A stretch of 7,389 nucleotides of DNA, taken from positions 1 to 7,389 of the forward strand of contig JAEZYR010000124.1 in NCBI GenBank assembly GCA_023442635.1, written 5' to 3'. Source of the stretch: Bacillota bacterium. GTDB taxonomy: Bacteria > Bacillota > Clostridia > Saccharofermentanales > Fastidiosipilaceae. The position numbers and the translations under genes were made by a program. Numbering within the stretch: the stretch's first letter is position 1; each line of letters opens with the position of its first letter. The notes under the pieces are model-generated. The model had not been told where the DNA came from. It worked only from the letters and a program-made list of their open reading frames with translations, and searched no databases. Positions 1 through 5,682 of the stretch are shown here, one piece after another.

Positions 1-107
1 TTGACGAGATGAAGGCCAGGGTCAGCGCCGAAGTCGAACGCCTCGAAAAAGAGCCAGGCGAGCCTGAGACGAAGGATCTGCAGCAAGAGAAGGGAGGAGA
101 CCTATGA
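1..107 (+). CDS. 3' end of upstream transporter-operon gene (probably OppD/DppD-type ATPase), partial
   Basis: An open frame (codons starting at position 3) runs in from the left edge and stops at TGA 105-107, overlapping the next gene's ATG as ATGA, which implies translational coupling. Only about 34 residues are visible. They are rich in Glu and Lys (for example VERLEKEPGEPE) and look like a charged C-terminal tail with no diagnostic domain. In opp/dpp operons the gene directly before the F-type ATPase is usually the D-type ATPase, so OppD/DppD is the likely identity, but this is inferred from position only. The ribosome binding site of the next gene (GGGAGGAG, 92-99) lies inside this coding tail. 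Confidence 0.7.
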   Translation, partial: DEMKARVSAEVERLEKEPGEPETKDLQQEKGGDL

Positions 108-1105
108 GCGATAAGCTTCTTGACATCAATCATGTGACGAAGGTCTTCCGCATTGGCAGCATTTTGCGCGGCAAAAAGTTGGTCGCTGTCGATGACGTTT
201 CGTTGTCGATCGAGTCGGATCGCCCCGTCATCCTGTCTGTTGTCGGCGAATCTGGCTGTGGCAAGTCCACGCTCTGCAAGATGATCCTGCGCTTGCACGA
301 GGCGGATGGCGGCAGCATTAAACTCAAGGGCCAAGACTACAAGGACAAAAAAGGCTACAACCCCAAGCAATTCCGTTTGGATGTGCAGCCTATTTTTCAG
401 AACCCCTATGAGTCCTTTTCGGTCAGAAAGCCTGTCGATAGTTACCTCTACAACACGGCCTTGCGCCTAGGTATCGCCAAGAACAAAAAGGAAGCCGAGA
501 AGGTGGCCGACGAGGCGCTCAAGAGCGTAGGTATGTCGTTGGCGGTTGTCAAAGGCAAGTATCCAGCTCAGTTCTCGGGCGGTGAACTGCAGCGCGTTTC
601 GATTGCGCGCGCTTTGATCACCCGACCCAAGCTGATCGTTGCGGACGAACCCGTAGCAGCTATTGACGCTTCGATGAAGATGAACATAGTGAACCTCTTC
701 AAAGAGCTCAAAGACTCGCATCAGGTTTCTTTTATTTACATCACGCATGACCTTTCGACGGCTTACTATGTGTCGGACTACATTGCGACGCTCTACCGTG
801 GCTGCCTTGTGGAATATGGGCCAGCTAGAGAGATCATGGACAATCCAGCTCATCCTTACACGGAATTGCTCATGAATGCGGTGCCTAGGGTCGGTGACAA
901 GTGGGATCAAGAAGTTGCGATGCCCGAGATGGAGAGCGAAGAGTATGCCTTGACCTGCTGCAAGTTTGCCCCGCGTTGTCCTTACGCGACAGAGGAATGC
1001 CGCCAATCACGGCCAGAACTCAGACCTATAGGCGATGGCAGTCGTTCGGTCATGTGTTATCACCCTCGCATCCAGGCGAAAGAAGAGAAGGCTGAGCAAG
1101 CGTAA
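104..1105 (+). CDS. Oligopeptide/dipeptide-type ABC transporter ATP-binding protein (OppF/DppF family)
   Basis: This 333-residue cytoplasmic ATPase would power a peptide/nickel-class ABC importer as the F partner of a D-type ATPase. Visible motifs are Walker A GESGCGKST (48-56), Q-loop Gln99 in IFQNPYESF, an ABC signature FSGGELQRV (157-165), Walker B LIVADEP (177-183), a D-loop AAID (185-188) and the H-loop His215. The C-terminal oligopeptide-transporter extension follows (NPAHPYTELL, 248-257). It contains Cys286, Cys292, Cys299 and Cys318, spaced like the cysteine motif that binds a 4Fe-4S cluster in Opp/Dpp ATPases. Length is normal for the family. The signature has Glu where LSGGQ has Gln, a tolerated variant. 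The ATG overlaps the upstream stop and has a purine-rich ribosome site at 92-99. Substrate cannot be read from the ATPase, and relatives of this class also serve oligosaccharide importers, so no specific symbol is given. Confidence 0.93.
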   Translation: MSDKLLDINHVTKVFRIGSILRGKKLVAVDDVSLSIESDRPVILSVVGESGCGKSTLCKMILRLHEADGGSIKLKGQDYKDKKGYNPKQFRLDVQPIFQNPYESFSVRKPVDSYLYNTALRLGIAKNKKEAEKVADEALKSVGMSLAVVKGKYPAQFSGGELQRVSIARALITRPKLIVADEPVAAIDASMKMNIVNLFKELKDSHQVSFIYITHDLSTAYYVSDYIATLYRGCLVEYGPAREIMDNPAHPYTELLMNAVPRVGDKWDQEVAMPEMESEEYALTCCKFAPRCPYATEECRQSRPELRPIGDGSRSVMCYHPRIQAKEEKAEQA

Positions 1106-1141
1106 GCTCAAAGATCAGCCAAAGCATCAGCAGCAAGAAGC

Positions 1142-1172
1142 AAAGGAGGCTACCGCAAGGGGCCTCTTTTTT
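1142..1172 (+). terminator. Intrinsic terminator of the ABC transporter operon
   Basis: GAGGC (1146-1150) pairs with GCCTC (1162-1166). Inside it a CC/GG pairing closes a GCAA tetraloop at 1155-1158, and six T follow (1167-1172). The flanking A/T bases extend the stem. It lies 36 nt after the transporter stop codon and marks the end of that operon. Confidence 0.88.
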
Positions 1173-1199
1173 GCGTGAGGAGGTCATCGGGCAGAAGAG

Positions 1200-1226
1200 A
1201 ATTGTTAACTTGTTAAGTTGACAATT
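1200..1226 (+). promoter_or_regulatory. BirA-like operator palindrome overlapping the bioY -35 box
   Basis: Arms AATTGTTAAC (1200-1209) and GTTGACAATT (1217-1226) are inverted repeats with one mismatch. The symmetry continues inward, so each side has 12 positions with one mismatched pair around a 3-nt centre. The right arm contains the TTGACA -35 hexamer, the expected place for a repressor site. The arm sequence resembles the BirA (biotin repressor) half-site TTGTTAAC known from Bacillota. The 7-nt gap between arms is much shorter than the BirA spacing I recall, so the regulator's identity is inference. The same stretch can also be read as three octads in tandem: TTGTTAAC, TTGTTAAG, TTGACAAT. 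Confidence 0.7.
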
Positions 1227-1246
1227 GGCTAAGCCTGCTTTCTAAT
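1218..1246 (+). promoter_or_regulatory. Sigma-70-type promoter of bioY
   Basis: A perfect -35 box TTGACA (1218-1223) is followed after exactly 17 bp by TCTAAT (1241-1246), one base off the TATAAT consensus. Transcription would start near 1253, giving a leader of about 30 nt, too short for a riboswitch. The operator-like palindrome covers the -35 box. Confidence 0.8.
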
Positions 1247-1283
1247 AGGGGGCAAATTTGTTGCTTGCAGGAAGGATGTTCTC

Positions 1284-1865
1284 ATGCAGGAGAAAAAAAC
1301 AACCCTACGCGCGCTTACATTGCAGGCGCTTTTTGTGGCGCTGATCATCGTCGGCACTTTTATTCGCTTGCCCATCCCGTATATCCCGATAACCCTCCAG
1401 TCCATGGTCGTGATCATGGCAGGTCTTATGCTGGGGCCGAGGCGAGGGAGCCTGGCTGTCACGGCCTATGTGCTCCTCGGCCTTGTCGGCTTGCCCGTTT
1501 TTAGCAAAGGTGGCGGTCTGGCCTATGTGGTGCAGCCCACCTTTGGCTATATCCTGGGCTTTATTGCCGCTGCGGCCTTGGCGGCTTGGCTCAGTCGGCC
1601 AACCAAACTGGGCTTGGCTCTATCGCAGCCAGCCTCCTTTGCTCGCCTGTTGGGGGCTAGTCTCGCCGCTCTTGTCCTGCTGTATGTGATTGGTGTTGCG
1701 TACTTCTACCTGATTTCGGCCTTCTACCTAGGTCAGCACTTGAGCCTGTGGACCATCGTCCTGCACGGCTTCCTGCTGGTGCTGCCTGGCGACGTCATCA
1801 CCTGCATTCTGGGTGTTATCCTGACGCGAAAGCTTTGGCCGAAGGTCGCCGCCTATTGGCGTTAA
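1284..1865 (+). CDS. bioY: Biotin transporter substrate-binding membrane protein BioY (ECF S component)
   Basis: This 193-residue, very hydrophobic protein with about six membrane segments matches the BioY family, the substrate-capturing subunit of energy-coupling factor biotin importers. Family hallmarks are IPYIPITLQS near residues 31-40, AGLMLGPRRGSLA (46-58), a GLVGLPVF stretch (66-73), TFGYILGF (86-93) and LPGD (167-170) near the C-terminus. The ATG at 1284 is chosen because AGGAAGG lies 8 nt upstream (1269-1275). No ATPase (BioM/EcfA) or BioN/EcfT gene adjoins it, so it would work alone or, more likely, share a general ECF module encoded elsewhere. The unit has its own promoter, operator-like palindrome and terminator, consistent with control by biotin status. 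Residue 173 is Thr where many BioY proteins have Lys (PGDxxK), so ligand contacts may differ. Confidence 0.92.
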   Translation: MQEKKTTLRALTLQALFVALIIVGTFIRLPIPYIPITLQSMVVIMAGLMLGPRRGSLAVTAYVLLGLVGLPVFSKGGGLAYVVQPTFGYILGFIAAAALAAWLSRPTKLGLALSQPASFARLLGASLAALVLLYVIGVAYFYLISAFYLGQHLSLWTIVLHGFLLVLPGDVITCILGVILTRKLWPKVAAYWR

Positions 1866-1887
1866 ACATCTAAAAAGAGCACAAAGC

Positions 1888-1919
1888 AAAAGACCCACCT
1901 GGAGAGGAGGGTCTTTTTT
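1888..1919 (+). terminator. Terminator of bioY, probably bidirectional with lacZ
   Basis: AAAAGACCC (1888-1896) pairs with GGGTCTTTT (1909-1917), with a smaller CC/GG pairing inside the loop and a T run to 1919. It lies 22 nt after the bioY stop. Read on the minus strand, the same hairpin is followed by TTTTGCTTTG and further T-rich sequence, so it could also stop lacZ transcripts arriving from the right. Confidence 0.87.
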
Positions 1920-2056
1920 ATATTTCTTTTTGGGGGGCTCTGTTATGTTTGCTAGCTCTGTCTTTATAGCGAAGCTGGTCCTCTGCAAGAGGCCTAAACC
2001 GGAGCTTAATCTCTTCTCTGTGACGATTGGCAAGTACTCTGCCAAGCTAGTTTTAA

Positions 2057-2076
2057 GGCCTGGCCAATTCCAGGCC
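2057..2076 (-). terminator. Hairpin just after lacZ, weak terminator candidate
   Basis: GGCCTGG (2057-2063) and CCAGGCC (2070-2076) are perfect 7-bp arms around a 6-nt loop, starting 14 nt beyond the lacZ stop codon. On the minus strand the sequence that follows is TTAAAAC, not a U run, so termination would be weak. It may instead stabilise the mRNA 3' end. The rest of the interval 1920-2090 contains one more small hairpin (TTGGCA/TGCCAA, 2027-2045) and no convincing gene. Confidence 0.45.
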
Positions 2077-2090
2077 AGTCCTCGCCATCA

Positions 2091-5000
2091 TTATTTGCTG
2101 GCTGCCTGAGTTCCTCGCCTAGCAGGTCTTCGCCGTTTTGGCGCCGAGCTAGGGGCGGCGCCTGCTGTCTCTATGAGAAAGGGCTCTAAGCTCAGTGCAA
2201 ACTGGAACTGCTTTTCGTTGAACTGGTAGGCTGGCGACAAACCAGGGCCACAGCTATCTGAGCCGATGCCATTTTGACGGTAGTCCAAGTAGAGCCAGGG
2301 ATGTGCTTCGGCCTCGAGGTCCTCGCGATGAGCCGTCCTTTCGAGCTGCTCTCGACTGTAGAGGCTGAGCTGACAAGAACTGCCTTCAGGCAACTGGATG
2401 TGACAGCCTAGCTTCTCCCAAAACAGCTCCACTTCGCGACAGTCATAACGGCTGCCAGCTTCTTGCGGTCTGAGATAGGGCATGGCGAGATCTGCCTTGC
2501 GCCAGGGGTATATGCCGCGCAGACAGGCCTGGTGTTTGTCGATGTAGCTTTCGTGAGGGCCAAAAGCAAAGTAACGGCCCGCAACAGGCAGCGCCGCCAA
2601 TTGCAAGCGCCAAGCAAAGCGTGGCAGGGCAGGCAGGTCGCGGTGAATGTCGACACGCGTGCGCAATTCAAGCTTGCCTGAAGGATGACAGGTCCAATGG
2701 CTTTCGAGATGAACAAAAGGCTGAAAGGCAGGGGCTGCTAGGCTTTCATGGACGCGCAACTCAAAAGCGCCAGAGCTTAGCTGCAGAACTTGGCAGTCGT
2801 AGACTTTGGGCTTGAAATGGGCGAGTCGGCGAGCAGTCCATTGGCGGCGGAGGAGAATGTCGTTGTCGATGGGCGCGCGATAAAGGTCCCAACTGGCGAC
2901 GCCACGCGTCTGGAGCGAAGCGAGGGGCTCAGCTAGGAGGGCTTGCCCTGCATAGTCGATCGCCTCAAATTGTCCTCGCAACTTGTTGAAAACAAAACGC
3001 ACCATCTTGTTGGCGACGACCAGGCGTGTGGGGCTGTCCTCGACGAGGGCGAGCGGCTCTACTTGAGCCGTGGGGGCAGAGGAAGCTTGGCTTGAAACAG
3101 CTAGCGGCAGTGCCCCCTCACGCAGGGTTTTAACAGCGTTCTGAGCACTTTCTTCTTTTGCCGCAGCTGCCACCGCCTGGGTGTAAAGACCAGCTGGGCC
3201 GAGTAGGGGCTTTCTCGCCTCTTGCAAAACCAGGGCTTCAGCTCCCAGCTTTTGGCCAGCGTGGTTGTGGCTTTCGAGGCGCAACTGCACCCAATCGTCC
3301 TCTCCATAGTCTGGTAAATGAAGCTGAAAGGTTTTGCAAAGATGAGGCGCCCAGGCGCGCAAATCCAGCTCTTCGCGCCAACAAATCTGGCCGTTGACCT
3401 CCAGCAAGGCCCAGCAGCTGCCCGCTTTTTCGGCATCCAAAAAATCGAGCATGTTTTGCATCGTCAAGGACAAGAGGCGGCCTTTGGAACTGCTCAGCCA
3501 TTGGTGAGCACAGAGGCGGAAAGGGCGCAGGACATTCTGGTATTCCAAAAGGCCTGGCTTGACTTCCCGTTCGGCAGACACAAGGCCGTCTACACAGAAA
3601 TTGCCATCGTGGAAGGTCTCACCAAAATCGCCGCCATAGCCGAGCCCCGAGGCCCTTTGGACGGCGTGGTCACACCACTCCCACACAAAGCCACCCAGCA
3701 ATTTGGGATAGCGATAAAAGACGGACCAATAGTCTTCGAGGTCGCCAGGACCATTGCCCATGGCATGGGCGTATTCGATCAGGCAGACTGGCTTATTCAC
3801 CCAGTCAGAGCTGCCGTGCTTTTTGCAGACTAAGGGGCTGGCGTACATGCGCGTATAGAGGTCTAAGCAACTGCTGTCGTTGACGCTGTGTTCGCCTTCG
3901 TAGATTGAGCCCTCATACTGCAAGGGGATGTCAGGACTGAAGGTCTTGGCCCATCTAGCGGCCGCTTCGAGGTTGGGGCCAAAGCCAGCCTCGTTCCCCA
4001 AGGACCAAATGGCGATAGCAGGGCAGTTGCGCTCGCGGATCAAGGCCAGCTGCACGCGGTCGAGAACGGCTTTGGCATAGCGAGGATCGCGCATGCTGCG
4101 CCCATAATGCTTGTTCTTAAAGGTGAGGCGATCCAGACTATTGCGCAGGTTGCCCCCATCCTGAAAATTGGCTGCCTCACTGTCGAGATAGTAGACATTG
4201 CCATGGGCTTCTAGGTCGGCTTCGGCGATGACATAAAGGCCATACATGGCGAAGAGGTCATAGGCCCAAGGTGAGTTGGGATAGTGAGAGGTACGAACGG
4301 CATTGATATTGTGAGCCTTCATGAGCTCAATATCCCGAATGAGCTGCTCTGGGTTGATACTAGGTCCCGTGATGGGGTCGCTATCGTGACGGTTGACGCC
4401 TTTGAGCTTGATGGCCTGCTGATTCCAGTAGTAAACGCTATCGACAATCTCGATTTGGCGAAAACCGAGAGGGCGCTGGATCACTTCATCTTCGGTCGTC
4501 AGAACAAGCTGGTAAAGAGCAGGCGTTTCGGCCGTCCAAAGTTCGGGATCTTGGATGGTCCAAGTCTTGTCGGGTGACCAGGCGTCTTGCAAGAGACGCT
4601 CGCCTTTAGGGGTGAAAAGTTCGACCTGCACAGGGATGGGCACGGTCGAAAAGCGAAGATTGAGGCTCAAGTCGGCCTGCGTGAGAGCCTCATCAAAGTC
4701 CATTCGCCAATCTAGATCCTCAATATGCGCCCAGGGTCGGCTTAGGCGGTAGACATCTCGGAAAATACCCGAAAAGCGGAACTTATCCTGATCCTCGAGA
4801 TAAGAGGCATCGCTGTGCTTAAGGACGACGACTTCGAGGTGGTTGGAGCCGACTTTGGCGGCAGGGTTCAGTAAGAAAATGGCGGTGGCGTGGCTCACTT
4901 TGCTATGACCCAGCTTTTGGCCATTAAGGTAAACCGCATAGCAGCTGTCGACGCCATCGAAAACCAGGCTTTGCTCCCAGCTCAGATCTTCGGCTGTCAG

Positions 5001-5432
5001 CTCGATGAGGCGGTGATAAACCCCTGTTGGGTTGTAAGCAGGGGTATAGGGTGGATCGTTCGGAAAGGGATATTCGACGTTGATGTATTGCACTTGGTCG
5101 TAACCGTGCAATTGCCAGCTGCTGGGGACAGGCAAGGTGGCAGGATAGTTTTTTTGCTCCAATGGCTGCTCAAGAAAAGCCAAAGCTGCTTCTGGGTGTT
5201 CAAAGTAGGCGAAATCCCAAGTGCCATTGAGCAAATCAAGACGGCTCGAAGCTTGCCAATGGGCAGGATCCCATCTTTGTGTCAGTGTTTCCGTTCCTGC
5301 TACAGTTGCCCCTCCTTGCGGCCTCTCGTTGGGAGCTTGGGGAATATAGAAAGCGCGGGGCTCAAGACAGCCCTCGTGTAGGCGCTGGGGATCTTCGTAA
5401 AAAGCAAGGGCTGTTTTGGCGTCATGGATCAC
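2091..5432 (-). CDS. lacZ: Beta-galactosidase, glycoside hydrolase family 2 (LacZ type)
   Basis: This is a 1113-residue enzyme from the GTG start. It hydrolyses lactose and related beta-galactosides by a double-displacement mechanism in the cytoplasm; no signal peptide is visible. Domains in order: jelly-roll (about 50-230), Ig-like (235-330), TIM barrel (332-635), second Ig-like (640-745), Ala-rich linker (about 750-797) and the small-chain beta-sandwich (800-1085). Glu481 in SLGNEAG matches the acid/base (E. coli E461) and Glu553 in LIEYAHAMGN the nucleophile (E537). Glu408 and His410 in ADLEAHG match Mg ligands, and Asp208 (HSDASYLEDQDKF) and Asn118 match substrate-site residues D201 and N102. 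The position of E. coli W999 is Cys (GSDSCGP), which I recall as common in Bacillota. The first ATGs at 5462 and 5450 lack a spaced ribosome site, whereas GTG 5432 has a perfect one. No permease or regulator gene adjoins it. A basic tail (KRRRPARR) ends the protein. Confidence 0.95.
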   Translation of the reverse strand: MIHDAKTALAFYEDPQRLHEGCLEPRAFYIPQAPNERPQGGATVAGTETLTQRWDPAHWQASSRLDLLNGTWDFAYFEHPEAALAFLEQPLEQKNYPATLPVPSSWQLHGYDQVQYINVEYPFPNDPPYTPAYNPTGVYHRLIELTAEDLSWEQSLVFDGVDSCYAVYLNGQKLGHSKVSHATAIFLLNPAAKVGSNHLEVVVLKHSDASYLEDQDKFRFSGIFRDVYRLSRPWAHIEDLDWRMDFDEALTQADLSLNLRFSTVPIPVQVELFTPKGERLLQDAWSPDKTWTIQDPELWTAETPALYQLVLTTEDEVIQRPLGFRQIEIVDSVYYWNQQAIKLKGVNRHDSDPITGPSINPEQLIRDIELMKAHNINAVRTSHYPNSPWAYDLFAMYGLYVIAEADLEAHGNVYYLDSEAANFQDGGNLRNSLDRLTFKNKHYGRSMRDPRYAKAVLDRVQLALIRERNCPAIAIWSLGNEAGFGPNLEAAARWAKTFSPDIPLQYEGSIYEGEHSVNDSSCLDLYTRMYASPLVCKKHGSSDWVNKPVCLIEYAHAMGNGPGDLEDYWSVFYRYPKLLGGFVWEWCDHAVQRASGLGYGGDFGETFHDGNFCVDGLVSAEREVKPGLLEYQNVLRPFRLCAHQWLSSSKGRLLSLTMQNMLDFLDAEKAGSCWALLEVNGQICWREELDLRAWAPHLCKTFQLHLPDYGEDDWVQLRLESHNHAGQKLGAEALVLQEARKPLLGPAGLYTQAVAAAAKEESAQNAVKTLREGALPLAVSSQASSAPTAQVEPLALVEDSPTRLVVANKMVRFVFNKLRGQFEAIDYAGQALLAEPLASLQTRGVASWDLYRAPIDNDILLRRQWTARRLAHFKPKVYDCQVLQLSSGAFELRVHESLAAPAFQPFVHLESHWTCHPSGKLELRTRVDIHRDLPALPRFAWRLQLAALPVAGRYFAFGPHESYIDKHQACLRGIYPWRKADLAMPYLRPQEAGSRYDCREVELFWEKLGCHIQLPEGSSCQLSLYSREQLERTAHREDLEAEAHPWLYLDYRQNGIGSDSCGPGLSPAYQFNEKQFQFALSLEPFLIETAGAAPSSAPKRRRPARRGTQAASK

Positions 5433-5440
5433 GGGGCGGT

Positions 5441-5447
5441 ACCTCCT
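5441..5447 (-). promoter_or_regulatory. Ribosome binding site that fixes the lacZ start at GTG 5432
   Basis: On the minus strand this reads AGGAGGT, a perfect Shine-Dalgarno sequence 8 nt ahead of GTG (5432-5430). If the upstream in-frame ATG codons at 5462 or 5450 were used, this motif would be coding (Arg-Arg-Tyr). Neither ATG has a properly spaced site: a GAGAGGA touches the ATG at 5450 directly. The GTG therefore gives the better gene model. Confidence 0.82.
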
Positions 5448-5596
5448 CATTCCTCTCAACATAGCTTAACCGAAAAGGCGGCTTTTGCTTTCGCCAGATC
5501 TCAGATTCTCGTTTGATCCAGAAAAAGCAAGCGTGCTGTTGGCGTGGAAGATCGGGCAAGAGATTTTCTGAATGACAAGGGCTGCCTGAGCCTTTG

Positions 5597-5608
5597 CTTG
5601 CGTGCAAG
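5597..5608 (+). promoter_or_regulatory. Small palindrome in the lacZ-gcvT divergent promoter region
   Basis: CTTGC and GCAAG flank a central GT, making a perfect 12-bp inverted repeat whose right arm falls where the -35 element of the gcvT promoter would lie. A partly similar sequence, GCAAGCGTGC, occurs about 70 bp further left (5527-5536). It could be an operator, but short palindromes arise by chance and no known regulator consensus is recognised. It is not a CcpA cre site. Confidence 0.25.
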
Positions 5609-5624
5609 ATTAAGGGGGGATCTG

Positions 5625-5633
5625 TGCTATAAA
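5625..5633 (+). promoter_or_regulatory. Candidate extended -10 promoter of the gcv operon
   Basis: TGC followed by TATAAA (5628-5633) fits an extended -10 element (TGN then TATAAT with one mismatch). No good -35 hexamer lies 16-18 bp upstream, as extended -10 promoters allow. The transcript would begin near 5640 with a leader of about 43 nt, leaving no room for a glycine riboswitch. For the divergent lacZ I find no convincing promoter in 5433-5682; the best minus-strand hexamers (TTGTCA at 5578-5573, TTGCTT at 5530-5525) lack a matching -10. Confidence 0.5.
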
Positions 5634-5682
5634 CAAAGTAATTTCTTGCCGAAAAGAGCGCAACAATCGGAGGTAAAGAAGC

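Noticed and set aside
467..1006. Long minus-strand open frame opposite the OppF-type gene (179 codons)
   Set aside because: It lies wholly antisense to a gene with full ABC motifs, has no ribosome site of note and reads as low-homology Arg/His-rich protein; a shadow frame.
1728..2045. Minus-strand frame overlapping the bioY end and the intergenic region
   Set aside because: It crosses the bioY terminator hairpin and overlaps the bioY coding end; it contains a lysine stretch produced by the T run, so it is not a real gene.
1945..2109. Possible 54-codon plus-strand ORF between bioY and lacZ
   Set aside because: There is no properly spaced ribosome site, no recognisable protein, and it runs through the lacZ 3' hairpin into the lacZ stop region.
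3318..3833. Plus-strand open frame of 171 codons inside lacZ
   Set aside because: It is antisense to the LacZ TIM barrel and Ig domain, whose catalytic motifs are intact; no family resemblance on this strand.
5433..5682. Glycine riboswitch before gcvT
   Set aside because: The likely leader is only about 43 nt and I see no aptamer-like conserved core or terminator hairpin in the 250-bp interval.
5430..5682. CcpA cre site or LacI-type operator ahead of lacZ
   Set aside because: No sequence on either strand fits TGWAANCGNTNWCA or a CG-centred LacI palindrome well; the GAAAGCAAAAGC stretch is not symmetric.
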